NCBI RefSeq assembly: GCF_027923845.1
Contig: NZ_AP026933.1
Span: 1,674,001-1,738,000, forward strand
DNA: 64,000 bases
Direction of reading: 5' to 3'
Source of the DNA: Spiroplasma ixodetis
GTDB taxonomy: Bacteria > Bacillota_I > Bacilli_A > Mycoplasmatales > VBWQ01
The notes below the pieces were generated by a model. It did no database searches, was not told where the DNA came from, and worked only from the letters and a program-made list of their open reading frames with translations. Position 1 is the stretch's first letter, and every line of letters begins with the position of its first letter. Position numbers and translations under genes: made by a program. This document shows positions 1-10,091 of this stretch, in pieces.

Positions 1-28
1 TTTCTTTTCTTTTAAATAGACTTAACAT
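1..28 (-). CDS. Portal-like protein, viral copy 1, 5' end only
   Basis: Only the start codon and eight following codons lie in the window (MLSLFKRKE), behind a good ribosome-binding site (AAAGGTGGTG). The same start and upstream sequence occur at 30751, where the gene can be read in full (413 aa without its IS) and looks like a phage portal protein. The identity is therefore taken from that copy. Confidence 0.6.
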
Positions 29-46
29 AATATTCACCACCTTTTT

Positions 47-169
47 TTAAAATATTTGATTAATTTTTAATACAATTTTTACAATAATAAATATTATTAA
101 GCCAGCAACAGCTGAAGATAATAAAACTCCAATTAAACCTAAAATAATTTTTATAATTTTAAAAAACAT
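47..169 (-). CDS. 40-aa single-span membrane protein of the portal-type virus
   Basis: MFFKIIKII... is one long hydrophobic helix (about residues 8-33) with Lys at both ends. It sits between the tail-fibre and portal genes, and an identical gene lies at 30770-30892 in viral copy 2. Size, single span and position among virion genes would suit a holin-like or virion membrane protein, but nothing in the sequence decides this. Confidence 0.6.
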   Translation of the reverse strand: MFFKIIKIILGLIGVLLSSAVAGLIIFIIVKIVLKINQIF

Positions 170-173
170 AATC

Positions 174-2498
174 TTATTCCTGTAATTCTTCTAATTTTCA
201 TGTATTTCCTTTATCATTACCTTTTAAAGAATAAATAGTAATAAATTTTGCATGATTAACTGATAAAACTAATACATTACTATTATTGTTAAAGACTTCT
301 ATTTCTACACCTGCTATTTTATTATCAGTTATAATAAATTCTTGAATTGCAAAAACTGGATTATATATATTTCAAGAATAATAAACTCTGTATCGTTTAT
401 TAACTATAAAATTATAAGTAATTTGTCAATTATCTCATTGATTTTTTTCTCTTGTTCCTACTTTTTTTCAATTTGAACCACTTGGACTTGGTGATGGATT
501 ATTTTTTAATTCAATATCTCAAATATTTTCTTCTATTTCATTTGTAGTTAAACTACCAGACCTTATTTGTACTTTTGATTGAATATCTACTTTAATAGTA
601 TCTTGTAATTCTTCTAATGAAAATATATTTCCATATTGTTTATTTCCACCCTCTATAATTAAATCTCATTTTTGATTACCTAAAAATTGTAGATATAAAA
701 TAGATTCTTCTCCATTAATTAAACCTTTTGTAAGAAAAAATTTATCATTAATATTACCACCTATATAGTTACTAGTTTTAAATTCTACTTTAATTCTTAT
801 ATTTACTTGTTCAAATGGTGGTTTTTCTCATGTGATAATTATTCTATAAAGTTTATTAAAATTAATTCCAAAGTCACCATATTTACGATTATTTATACTT
901 TTACCTATTATTTTTCAATTTTCTTTATCTTGTTTTTTATCAATATTAGTTTTATTTTCTTTAAAAGCACCAGCAACTGTTTTATTAGTAGTTTCTAAAT
1001 TAGGAATTTCTTGACTTATAGCATTTATTTGAAATGCAATAGGAAATTGTGATTTTGTATCTTCTAATTTTTTATCTACTTCTTCTTTTTTATAATAATC
1101 AGTTAAATCAGTAGAACCACCAATAGCACTAATTTTATTATTTTCATCAATAGTTATATTAGTACCAGCAATTAATTTATTTTGTTTTTTATCTAATAAA
1201 TTATTAGTTTCTAGTTTTGTATAATAATCACGTTCAGTACCTTCTTCCGATATAAATTCAGTTGGTGTTCCAGTTCCTTGATATTGATATATTTTAGAAA
1301 TAAATGCTGAATAATATGTTCCGGGTGTAGCACTAGCGCGAATTTTATAATTACTGCAAGTTAAATATAATCTAATATTATTAGTTTTATCTGAATAAAA
1401 AGTATCTAATAGAGTATATGATTTTATTGCATATTCTTCATTTAATTTAAATATAGATTTTCTAATATATTTATATTTATAAATATCACTCTCATAAATA
1501 TAACCTCATATTACTAATATTTCTTTATTTAAATTATCAGTTGAAAGTTCATTAGATATCTCTTTTCATAATGGACTAGTTTCAATATTAAATCAGTTAT
1601 TTTTAATATCATCAATATTTTGTTTATTAATCTCAATTTTATTTTCTATTGATTTGATATTATTATCAACTTTAGTTTCTAATAATTTAATATTATTTTC
1701 ATTTGTAGTAATTCGTTTTTGTTGTTTAGCAGAAAAATCACAAGTTGGTGCATGTGTATAATCACCAATTTGAGGATTATTTTGTAATGCTTCGGGTGGT
1801 AATGTACCAATTTCATCAGGTCAATCTAAAATCATTGTTTCAGTTTCTTTATCATAATCAGTTGCAACATATCCTTTATTAATAAATTTACTAACAGGAC
1901 CTCTATATATTTCATTTTCATTATCATCAACTAAATCATCATATAATTTAATTTGTTTTAATAATGTAAATTCTTTTTGTTCTTTAATTAATTCATCAAC
2001 TTGATTTCTAGTATAAAATGCTTTTAAATCAATTTTTTCAACATCTATTTTATCATCATTATAACTTGAAAATATTTGTTTTAATTCTGTTAATCTTGCT
2101 CATATTTTCATTCTACTTGGTGCTAAATCTCAAACATTAATTGTAGGAGTACTATTTGCAGTAAATTGAGTACCATTATTAAATTGAATAGTAGCATCAA
2201 CATTAAATTCAATTGGTGTACGATTAAATACTCAATGTTCAACCATAACATAAACCATATCTCTTAATGTTTCTTTAATTAATTCATCTTTAAAACTATC
2301 AAAAGGAAATTTAGATAAAATAAAATCAAGATAAGCATTAATATCATTTTGAGCACGAATAGCAAAAGTTTTAAATCAATCATTAACATTAGGTCATGTT
2401 TGTATGTATTGCTGTGGTGTTTCTGTAATTTTTCCAGTTAATGGATATCAGTTATTATAATTTTCAAGACTGACATCAGTTCAAAGTTTATTAATCAT
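174..2498 (-). CDS. Tail-fibre / receptor-binding protein, viral copy 1
   Basis: A 774-aa protein beginning MINKLWTDVS. The middle has tail-fibre signatures: YYTKLETNNLLDKKQNKL followed by an AGTNITID segment, then YYKKEEVDKKLED, which are the short repeats that phage fibre proteins use in trimeric shafts, plus a coiled stretch around 'NENNIKLLETKVDNNIKSIE'. The N-terminal ~300 residues and the last ~120 match the copy at 30897-34979 almost exactly, while the stretch between diverges, as expected for a receptor-binding region. The gene is open with UGA as Trp. It follows the large structural gene (stop at 2502) and precedes a 40-aa membrane protein. The role is inferred from the repeats and position. 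Confidence 0.7.
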
Positions 2499-2501
2499 AA
2501 T

Positions 2502-4222
2502 TTATCATTCCTTAAAAAATGCTTGTTTATAATGATGATTATGTTTTTTTGTTTTTTTATGTGTTATATGTTCAATTTCTTTTTGTATTTTATTTTTACC
2601 TTTTTTTTATTTTTTTCTTACTTTTTGTTACAACTTGACTATATGCAAACTTTTCTAAATGATGTAATAATCCAGTACCAAATAAAGTATTAACACTAAA
2701 TTTTAAACCAACATTTTTAAATGATTTGTTAATATTTTCAATAGGATTATTAATAACATTTACTACTTTATGATAAGTTCTAATAGTTCTAAATATTTCT
2801 CTATATACTTTAAAACTATCTCTAATTACTTGTTGCACCACTGGTGGAGCAAATGCTATTGCTTTTAATCATTTATTTTGATTAACTCCATAACCAATGT
2901 ATCAACCACTATATCAACGATATCAATGGAATGGATGTATTTGAGTAACAAAAGTTTTTGCTTTAAGAATACTATCAACAACTGTAATTGGTTTATATTT
3001 AGGATTGCGATGATAAATAGTAATTGCACATTTATCTAATGACAAAGGTTGAATTTTACAACCCATAAATACTGGTGAATTTAATGGAATTAATTGTGCG
3101 TGTTTAATTGCTCTTTTTTCTGCACTAGTAAATAAATCAGTTGCTTTTTCTTTTAATTTCTGAATTTTTTCAAATACTTGTTTTTCTAACTTTTCAAATT
3201 TTTCTTGTAATTTATATATACTTTCTCGTATTTTTTCAAAATATGGTGTATCTTTTCAAAATTTATTTAAACCTTTTTTTAAATAAAATCTAATATCAAA
3301 ATATTTAAAAGTTTGATTTGCTTTTAAAACAAGTTGATGAATAACATTATTTTTAAAATTAAATTTAATAGCATTAGTACGAATTTTTTGTAAATCTAAA
3401 ATTAAAGTTTTTCCATATCTATTTTCTGTATGTATTGTATGAACTAAATTTAATCAATCATGTTGATTCATTTTTAATACTTCTTTTAAATCAGTATTAA
3501 ATTTTTTTTAAAAAGTTATTTGCTTTTTCAATATCTTTAATTTTAAATTTAGGAGTTAATTGTGGACTTAATTTTATTAATGTATTTTGTAATAATAAGT
3601 GTTCCATTAATTTTTCTGTTTCTAGTTTTTGAAAATTATTCTTATATTGTCTTTCATCAACATATCCTAAATCTCGTAATACTGTTTCACGATTAGGAGT
3701 AAAACTATACTTCATTAAATAACGTTTATTACCAATAATTTTATCTGTTAAAATTTCTTTTCCACTTACTTGACTAATAATTTCTTGTAAGTTTTTTGCT
3801 TCTTTAATACCAACTTGTTCTAATGTTTTAGTTTTTTGTGCTAACTTAATAAATTTAGTTGTACGATAACCACGACTAATTTTATTAAGTCCAGCAAATG
3901 CTGGTAATATATTAAAAAAAGTATTTAATGGTGTTACATTTCCTTTTAAATAATCATAAACTTGATTAATAGTAAAATCAGTTAAAAATTCTACACCAAC
4001 AGCACTAATACTAGCAATTAAATCACTTGCACCTAATCCAAGGGCTACACTTTCACTTAATCCACCAGTAAAAGGAGCAAGTGCTACTGCTATAACTTGT
4101 ACACCAATCATTTCTAAAATTTCTCATCAAAAACTTTTATTTTCTTGTTGTTTACTTATTCTAGTATGTTTTGATTTATTTATGTTTAAAAGTATTGCTG
4201 TACTAGTTGTACCAATTGGCAT
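2502..4222 (-). pseudogene. Large structural protein of the portal-type virus, frameshifted (copy 1)
   Basis: Begins MPIGTTSTAILLNINK at 4222, 15 bases after the capsid stop, and runs ~570 codons to a TAA just before the fibre start. N-terminal hydrophobic stretch (VIAVALAPFTGGLSESVALGLGASD cut into parts), a Lys/Glu-rich central coil ('ESIYKLQEKFEKLEKQ'), and a basic C-terminus. Two homopolymer frameshifts break it: near 3504 (NNFLKKI stop, where copy 2 reads on as NNFLKFNTDLKK) and near 2605 (extra A in KKKIKKR stop). I do not recognise a family; position suggests a minor virion or connector-associated protein. Confidence 0.65.
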
Positions 4223-4236
4223 GATATTAATGTCCT

Positions 4237-5436
4237 TTATTTAAGAGTTATTTTAATTGGATTTGTTGTTCCTTTATAATTTAAGTCATTAACATTTGCA
4301 GTAATAGTTATATATAAGTCACCTGCTTTTTGTTTTTGATTACTTACATTAGTTTTTCCTTGTGCATCACTAAAATATTTAATAGTTGGATTTGTTAAAT
4401 TTGGATTTAATGTTTTAAGTTCATTAGTACTTTTTATTTGTGTATTTAATTCACTATTATTGTTATTAACATTTGCAGTAATATCAGTTGTTAAACTTGT
4501 AATTTTAGTTTTTAAATCAGTTTTATCAGTATTAATAATTCCACATGCCATTCAACGTGATGTTGTTTCATTATTAGAAATATAAGGTATGGCTTGACCT
4601 GTAACTTCTCCACCAACTAAATACATTCTTCCAACTTTACCATCTGCAACTTCTTGAACATAAATAATTGTATCTTGCAACATATATCTTTTCATTGCTC
4701 TTGGTGTTGCTAAAACAAATGACATAATTTCATCATCATTTTTATCATTTTTAAAAGTCATATAGTCATCCATTACAATTTGACATAATACACCTTTAAT
4801 ATATAAATCATTACCATTTAATCTTAATTGTTGTGCAATTTCATTATCAGTAATTAAACCTTTATTATCTGCCAAGTAAACTATACTATCATAAAGAGCA
4901 TTAGTAATAAAGAATCTACAATTTGCAATATTTCTATATTGAAATAATGTATTTCATGCACCCAACATTGCTTCTACATATTTAATTGCTTGTGCTTTTG
5001 GTTCTGTTGATTTTTCAATCATAAATTTAATTGAATATTTTGCAATTACATTAGTGTTGTTATTAGCTAAATAATCTGCTAAATCATTAGCGACTTCATA
5101 TTGCATACTTTGTAATAAATTTTGTCCATTTTCTGCTAATAAATCTTTTGCAGCAATTGTTTCACCCGCAACAGCTTCTTCTGTAATTTCTTTAATAATT
5201 TTATCAGTATCAGCATATCCGACATCTATTCTTTTACTCTTATCATTTCATTGAAGAACTTTAACTTTTGGGTTTTTTGGCTTTTTAACTATAAATTCAA
5301 TTCTTGTTGAATTAACCATTTCGATAGGAAAAAAACTTGCCCATGGACTATTTGATTGTTTAAAAAATTCTATAAATTCTGGTGCTTCTACTAATTTTTC
5401 GGTATTATCTAAATTTTGTTTGAATGGTACTGCCAT
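4237..5436 (-). CDS. Major capsid protein (HK97-type, with C-terminal Ig-like domain)
   Basis: 399 aa, start MAVPFKQNLDNTEKL with GGAAGG upstream. The body has the layout of phage major capsid proteins (an N-terminal 'FIEFFKQSNSPWASFFPIEMV' segment, a central region of mixed helix and strand, and a 'LVGGEVTGQAIPYIS' end), followed by a Thr/Asn-rich ~90-aa tail ('ITANVNDLNYKG') resembling the Ig-like add-on domains of some capsid proteins. It lies directly after a scaffold-like gene, the usual scaffold-capsid order. A fragment of a third copy of its 3' end is at 48504-48631. Assignment rests on context and general sequence character, not on a catalytic motif. Confidence 0.65.
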
Positions 5437-5452
5437 TTTTTATTTTCCTTCC

Positions 5453-5827
5453 TTATAATTTATTTTTATTTTTATAATCCAATAAAGAATTTTTTATTGA
5501 ATTTGGTTGATTTGTTATTATTGTTTGTGGTTTACCACCTGTATTAATTGTTTGTTTAAATACTGGTTGCTCTTTAATCATTTTTTTAATAGTTTCTTCA
5601 ATTTTTGAATTTTCTAAATTATTAGTTTTAAATTTTAAAAAATCATAAAATTCAGTTTTAACTTGATATTTTTTAAATATATTAATTATTTCTTTTTCTT
5701 TAATTTCTTGATTAAGTTTATTTAATTTATTTTCTGCTTCATTAACTTTATTTTCTATTTCTTGTTGAGCATTATTTTCATTTAAAGGTTCAGTTGTTTG
5801 TTGAACATTATTTTCATTTTCTAACAT
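5453..5827 (-). CDS. Scaffold-like coiled-coil protein
   Basis: 124 aa, Gln/Asn/Glu-rich N-terminus, a strong heptad-like coil at about residues 25-50 (IENKVNEAENKLNKLNQEIK), and a basic C-terminus (LDYKNKNKL). Small charged coiled-coil proteins immediately upstream of the capsid gene are typically capsid scaffolds; the basic tail would suit binding to the capsid shell. Function is inferred from position and composition. Confidence 0.6.
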   Translation of the reverse strand: MLENENNVQQTTEPLNENNAQQEIENKVNEAENKLNKLNQEIKEKEIINIFKKYQVKTEFYDFLKFKTNNLENSKIEETIKKMIKEQPVFKQTINTGGKPQTIITNQPNSIKNSLLDYKNKNKL

Positions 5828-5843
5828 TTACATCACCACTTTA

Positions 5844-6032
5844 TTATTTATTTTCTTTATTAATCTTTTCATTTAATTTTGATAATTTTTTTTGATGTTT
5901 TATAATTTTGTTATTTGCTCTAACATGTTTTGGAGTTGTGATAAATCTTTTTAACAAAACAATAATTTCTCTGCAAATTAATGTTCCAACACTTGTTCCA
6001 ATAATTATTAATTCATTTAAAAATTCTTTCAT
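5844..6032 (-). CDS. 62-aa viral membrane protein
   Basis: Starts MKEFLNELIIIGTSVG with one hydrophobic span (about residues 7-27, interrupted by Cys-Arg) and a long Lys-rich tail that may form a coil ('HQKKLSKLNEKINKENK'). It lies upstream of the scaffold-like gene in the same direction. No family recognised; holin-like topology is one possibility. Confidence 0.5.
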   Translation of the reverse strand: MKEFLNELIIIGTSVGTLICREIIVLLKRFITTPKHVRANNKIIKHQKKLSKLNEKINKENK

Positions 6033-6066
6033 ATCAATATTTTCCTTTCAATTATTTATTTTTTAA

Positions 6067-6225
6067 TTATTCATCAAATTGACCACCATTAATTCTTTCA
6101 ATCATCGATTTTGAATTACTTATAATGCTTACTAATAAGGCAATTTCTTTATTTAATTGTTCCATTCTCTCTTTATATGTCTGAATTTCATTATTATAAT
6201 ATTCAAGTATTTTTTCTTTATTCAT
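6067..6225 (-). CDS. 52-aa coiled-coil protein
   Basis: MNKEKILEYYNNEIQ... is predicted helical over most of its length (YKERMEQLNKEIALLVSIISNSK), with a strong GGAGGTG ribosome-binding site. It lies between the membrane-protein gene and the small 62-aa gene. Unknown function; a small virion or accessory protein is the simplest reading. Confidence 0.5.
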   Translation of the reverse strand: MNKEKILEYYNNEIQTYKERMEQLNKEIALLVSIISNSKSMIERINGGQFDE

Positions 6226-6241
6226 AAATTATTCACCTCCT

Positions 6242-7054
6242 TTATAAACTCATGTGATTATAATCTCAATTTAATGAAGTATTATCGTGGTTTAATGGTA
6301 CTTCGCTCATATTATCACTACCATATTGACTAGTTGTTTCACTATTAATGGCAAATCTAGTATCATTAATTAATCTTGAAGTTTCATTATTAAATGATGT
6401 TTCTTGCATTTCTTCAATATGATTAGTTGTTTTCATTGGTAATAAATTATGGATTATTTCACTTGCACCAGCAATTATGGTAGGTACTGCATAAGCATTA
6501 TTAAAATCATTATTAATACCCATAGTAACACCACTTGATATTAAACATCCACCAGTAGCCATATTACAAATTTTTCTTATTATTTCAAATTTATTAGGTA
6601 TTAGCTCAGTTAATCCACTAATAAGATTTGAAATACCATAAACATTTAAACTAATATATGTATCTCAATCCATTAATGACTGATTTTCTTGTTTATTTAA
6701 TAGTAATCATGGAGGACCTTCTGTTGTAGTTGTAGTAGTTATTGGAGTTGGTGTTGTTGGAATAATAGGATTAATATTATTTTCTGTTCATTTACTATAA
6801 TTTGCTAAACCAATTGTTCCTAAACCTAGTAATATTTTTTTACTACTATTAATTAGTTTAGTTTTAGTATTTGGTCTTTGATTTAAATTTCATATATCTA
6901 AACCTAATTTTTTACCAAATAATAAACTATTAATTGAACCTAATACTGGATTTGCAATTACTTGACCATAATAAGCACTTGTACCAATCATTGCACAAAT
7001 TGGACTTATTCCAGTTCTAATTAATTTAGTTAAAGTATAATTATTTGTTTCCAT
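6242..7054 (-). CDS. Membrane protein shared with the filamentous virus
   Basis: 270 aa (METNNYTLTKLIRTGISP). Two conserved hydrophobic modules flank a Pro/Thr-rich linker (TTPTPITTTTTTEGPP): module 1 holds AYYGQ, PVLGSINSLLFGKKLG and KKILLGLGTIGLANY; module 2 holds DWDTYISLN, ISGLTELIPN, GGCLISSGVTMGINN and PTIIAGASEII. The C-terminus is acidic and ends SLNWDY. The gene at 18140-19003 in the plectrovirus-like provirus is clearly homologous in both modules although the two viruses otherwise share no genes. Function unknown; a membrane role in virus-host interaction (exclusion, egress, adsorption) is conjecture. Confidence 0.7.
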
Positions 7055-7056
7055 TT

Positions 7057-7302
7057 TTATTCTCCTTTAATTTCTAATTTTTTAACTGCTACTTTAATTC
7101 AACCTTGATATACATCATTATCACCAACTATTAATGCAACATTACTTTCGGGATCAGAAACAATTATGTGTTTGGATTTAACATTTGGGTATTGTCTTAA
7201 AATAATTGTTTTAATATCATTACTTGTATGAATTGCTTTTGGAAATGGTGATAATATTTCAATTTCATCTTTATTTTCAAACAAAGTAGGTAATATAATC
7301 AT
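7057..7302 (-). CDS. 81-aa small viral protein
   Basis: MIILPTLFENKDEIEIL...; the start overlaps the preceding stop (TAATG), so the two genes are translationally coupled. Predicted mixed alpha/beta with no transmembrane span; continues past a UGA Trp codon to IKVAVKKLEIKGE. It ends three bases before the next start. No family recognised. Confidence 0.55.
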
Positions 7303-7463
7303 TAATTATTCTCCTTATTTTTAATTTGATTAGCAATTTCACTTAATATTTTTAATACTTTATATTCATTTTTTAATTCTTTAATAATAAATATTAAAAA
7401 TATTATTAGTGTTATACTTGTTATTAATATTGGTACTATTAATAAAATTTTTCATAATATCAT
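7302..7463 (-). CDS. 53-aa membrane-anchored coil protein
   Basis: MILWKILLIVPILITSITLIIF... has a single N-terminal transmembrane helix (residues 4-27) followed by a Lys/Glu helix (KELKNEYKVLKILSEIANQI). It starts four bases after the SSB-like gene's stop and overlaps the next gene by one base. The layout resembles phage lysis accessory or anchored proteins, but this is not established. Confidence 0.5.
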
Positions 7464-7466
7464 TTT

Positions 7467-7760
7467 TTACTCTTTTCATTTTTTAAATCATTTAACATTT
7501 ATTGAACAAAATGCACGATTTTTAGGAATATTTAAAGTATTAAAGATTTGACCAGTTACTATAATTTCATCGTTTTTGTTTAATAAAATACATCGGTTAT
7601 AAAGCTTTGGATTGTTAAAAATTAAAGTAACATAGTTTAATCCATTTCATTGTCCACGAACACTATAATATAATCCTTTATTACCTTTTTCGTAATATTT
7701 TGCTTCAATAGTGTTACTCAGTTTTACTATTAATTTGACATAATTGGCTTTATCTTTCAT
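7467..7760 (-). CDS. Possible single-stranded DNA-binding (OB-fold) protein
   Basis: 97 aa, MKDKANYVKLIVKLSNTIEA. Alternating strands with 'YYSVRGQWNGLNYVTLIFNN', then 'DEIIVTGQIFNTLNIP', recall the beta-barrel of small SSB proteins, where a hydrophobic strand precedes 'I.V.G'. The start overlaps the 3' end of the resolvase gene, so it sits in a DNA-metabolism pair. Assignment is tentative: the sequence is short and has no diagnostic motif. Confidence 0.4.
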
Positions 7761-8188
7761 TTTTATAATTCCTTAAATAATATTTAATATGCTTATATGC
7801 ATCTTGTTCATGTTTTGTTAATTTTATATTTCCTTTATAATTTTCTATTTTGTTTTTATTTTTTGGTTCACTTTCTAAATAATCTCAATTCATAACATCT
7901 TCTGCTAATACTATTAAAGCACCAATAATTTTAGGAGTTGCTAATGGATTTGTTAATAATTGTTTTGAATTTAAAAAGAAATTTTCTACAATAACTAATA
8001 TTTTTTTTATTATCAAAATGTTTTTTAATTAATAAAAAGTATTCTTTAAATAGATTTTTGCTTTTTAAAACTGTTTTAGTTTTAAATGTTTCATTAAAAA
8101 CAATATTATTAGTTTTATTTGAGTATATAATAATTCCATTACTACCAATACCAGCAGGGTCAATTCCAATAATTAAGTCATATTGCAT
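7750..8188 (-). pseudogene. RuvC-like Holliday-junction resolvase, frameshifted
   Basis: Starts MQYDLIIGIDPAGIGSNGII: an RNase H-fold first strand with the catalytic Asp in 'GIDPAGIGSNG', typical of RuvC-like resolvases. After an 8-T run (8001-8008, plus strand) the frame changes; in the other frame the protein reads on as ILVIVENFFLNSKQLL, giving the Glu strand of the same fold, then TPKIIGALIVLAEDV and a Lys-rich end. Net length 439 is not a multiple of three. Either a recent inactivation, a sequencing error in the run, or slippage. An intact protein would be about 145 aa and would process branched viral DNA. Confidence 0.6.
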
Positions 8189-8196
8189 TAATCAAA

Positions 8197-8382
8197 TTAA
8201 CCTCTAACAATTGTTTTAATAATTTCTAAATCACAATTACTTCAGCAATATTTACATTCTTCGATAAACTCTTTATGTCCACAAACTAAATTATTTTTTT
8301 GTAAACTATCAATTTGTTTGATTAATCCTACTTTATATTCAATAATCTTTTTTTTTCCATTATGTAAATCATCCCTTTTCAA
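8197..8382 (-). CDS. Small Cys-rich viral protein, uncertain start
   Basis: Encodes ...KKKIIEYKVGLIKQIDSLQKNNL, then VCGHKEFIEECKYCWSNCDLE, with four Cys and one His that could bind zinc. The obvious ATG at 8360 is one base out of frame because of a 9-A run, so either the gene starts at TTG 8382 (giving 61 aa) or the run has lost a base. It overlaps the upstream gene. Confidence 0.4.
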
Positions 8383-8557
8383 TTATTTTTGCTGTTTGTT
8401 TAAGGTATTTAGGTATTTTGTTATAACAACTGTCACATATTAAATAAGGTATTGGTCAATTTTTATATTTAATAGTTTTAGTAGAATTATTAATACATTC
8501 TTTTCAAACTTTATCCATACAAACTCTTAATTCACATTTTTTATTTTTATTATTCAT
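8360..8557 (-). CDS. 65-aa Cys-rich viral protein
   Basis: MNNKNKKCELRVCMDKVWKE; Cys at 8 and 13, then a 'LICDSCYNKIPKYL' CxxC knuckle. Two UGA Trp codons. Probably a small zinc-binding protein in the early part of the viral gene string. No specific function can be given. Confidence 0.5.
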
Positions 8558-8571
8558 AGTTTTTTTTTTCT

Positions 8572-9084
8572 TTATAAATAAAATATCTTTTCATTATGAG
8601 TTGAAATATGTTTATAAGAAGTGACTATATAATTAATTGACAAATCATTATGGTTATATGGATTATTTAGTTTAAAACCTTTTCTGTTTTCTTCTCATGT
8701 AACATTATATTTAAAACAAGGATTAGTAATCTTTGTTTTACTATCAGTTATTTCACCAATAAATCAACTATTATGCTGTTCATAAAATGTTAATGGTTCA
8801 AGTTTTATATCATTAAGATAATATTCTTTGGGTGTTTCTAGTTTATTAACAGTTATTTTCTGTTCAGAAATATATGGTTCTAATAATTTTGTTAATTCAT
8901 CACCATTTAATTCTCTTTTAATATTTTCAGAATTAAAAACCCAATATGTGTAATTATTATCAACAATAAAAGAATTATTTTTAATCATTCATTTTGGAAG
9001 CGATAATTTATATTCAACATAATCAATAAGAATAGATTGTGGTTTATCTTTAACAATTTGTTCTTTTTTAAATTCTATTTGCAT
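8572..9084 (-). CDS. 170-aa viral protein of unknown function
   Basis: Starts MQIEFKKEQIVKDKPQS behind AGGAAAGG, and is the first gene of the viral string on this strand. Contains 'WMIKNNSFIVDNNYTYWVFNSENIKREL' (in two overlapping stretches) and ends THNEKIFYL. Rich in aromatic residues and Asn, no membrane span, no motif I recognise. Its place before the resolvase and SSB-like genes suggests an early function. Confidence 0.55.
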
Positions 9085-9098
9085 AATAATCCTTTCCT

Positions 9099-9134
9099 AA
9101 TATGTCCTGTTGCTTCTAGCATAAAGGACATATA
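9099..9134. repeat. Inverted repeat upstream of the first viral gene
   Basis: ATATGTCCT and AGGACATAT flank a 16-base loop, immediately upstream of the ribosome-binding site of the 9084 gene (minus strand). It could be an operator or an mRNA leader hairpin. There is no T-run on the minus strand right after it, so a terminator is less likely. Confidence 0.45.
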
Positions 9135-9358
9135 TTTTGATTTTTAAATTATTAATAATACTATTATTAGTTTTATTCATTCCAGAAATTCTGGGCTCAA
9201 AAATAAATTGTGAAATTTTAAAAAACATTGAGGCATTCGATTCAATATTTATTTAATTTGTGTTAAACAAATTAATATTCTAATTGAACCGGCACCGCTC
9301 AATTTTTTTTACAAGTTTGAAATTTATTTTCTTGCCCAAAAATTTTTCAAAAAAAAAT

Positions 9359-9404
9359 AAAAAATAAAACCAACACTTGCTCACTGGTGAGTGGCAAGGT
9401 TGGT
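9359..9404 (-). terminator. Strong hairpin terminator on the minus strand
   Basis: CCAAC.CTTGC.TCAC pairs with GTGA..GCAAGGTTGG (9370-9403), and on the minus strand is followed by GGTTTTATTTTTTATTTTTT. No coding frame runs into it from the right, so the terminated transcript would be non-coding. Confidence 0.55.
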
Positions 9405-9761
9405 TAAATAAAGAATAGAATTAATACAATAGGTCCCTACAACAGGTCTATATATACTAGTTTCCAATTCGCTCCCACCCCAAGAATTACCATTAAATGG
9501 TTAGTATATTTTATTAGGCATCATCCACTTTTTATTTATCCATGCAAGTCCACATGTTCTAGCTACTATTTTTAACAACTGTGTTGTAGTTCACTTTTTT
9601 AGTTCCTTAACACGTGTTGATAATAGTATTAAAGAGGGTTATTAAAAATTTTAAAATTTTACAATTACAAAAAAAGACAAGAATTTTATTCTCGTCTTTT
9701 GTCATTTATTTTTAATTCAAGGGTTTAAAAAAGAAAGGAGCTATTTAAGGGAAATGAGTTG
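9405..9761 (-). ncRNA. Possible non-coding RNA / viral end region
   Basis: About 350 bases with no plausible reading frame on either strand but local higher GC and several small inverted repeats on the minus strand: AAAAGAC.AGAA/TTCT.GTCTTTT (9672-9700), ACCATT/AATGGT, AATTC/GAATT. It ends in the terminator at 9359-9404. It lies between the virus and its putative outer edge at 9762-9787. It may be a small RNA, an origin or a packaging region; I do not recognise it as tmRNA, RNase P RNA, SRP RNA or 6S RNA. Confidence 0.3.
9672..9700. terminator. Bidirectional hairpin with flanking A and T runs
   Basis: AAAAGAC-A-AGAA / TTCT-C-GTCTTTT stem with a short AT loop; a 7-A run at the left gives a T-tail on the minus strand. 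It could terminate transcription on that strand or form the 5' hairpin of the candidate RNA described at 9405-9761. Confidence 0.4.
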
Positions 9762-9787
9762 TTATCGACATCTTCGGTACGCTCCCA
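9762..9787. repeat. Putative viral end sequence (left copy)
   Basis: Read on the minus strand this is TGGGAGCGTACCGAAGATGT followed by CGATAA. The same block, with three changes, occurs at 52342-52366 on the plus strand. In each place the GGGAG side touches a disrupted host gene (C39 exporter here, glpF there) and the other side leads into viral sequence. It is therefore a candidate end or attachment sequence of the portal-type virus. Confidence 0.45.
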
Positions 9788-10091
9788 TATATTTTTAACA
9801 AAATTGGGAATTAATCTTTTAGAATTAAAACAATTGGCTAGTAATTATAATTTATTATTAAAATCTTATAATATTAATTTTGATAAATTAAAATCACTAA
9901 TAATTGTTAAACCATTAATTATTCAAATATATAATGCTAATGTTGGATTTCATTTTGTAGTTATTTACAAAAAGAAAAAAAATAAATGACTGGTGGCAAA
10001 TCCAGAAGATATTGAACTTAGTTGAAAAAATATTGAAGATTTTGCAAAAATTTTTACAAATGTTGTTATTTCAACTAATATAATAAATAAA

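Noticed and set aside
807-998. Plus-strand hydrophobic frame in the fibre gene region
   Set aside because: Antisense shadow of the tail-fibre gene; Phe/Ile-rich reading of AT-rich coding DNA with no ribosome-binding site.
7931-8188. Programmed frameshift in the RuvC-like gene
   Set aside because: Possible, but there is no conserved slippery site with a stimulatory structure, and nearby genes have similar unrelated homopolymer breaks; treated as a broken gene.
9759-9989. A plus-strand gene starting at 9759 (MLSTSSVRSH...)
   Set aside because: Its first ~10 codons are the putative viral end block, so the start is accidental; only the part from 9788 on is C39 exporter sequence.
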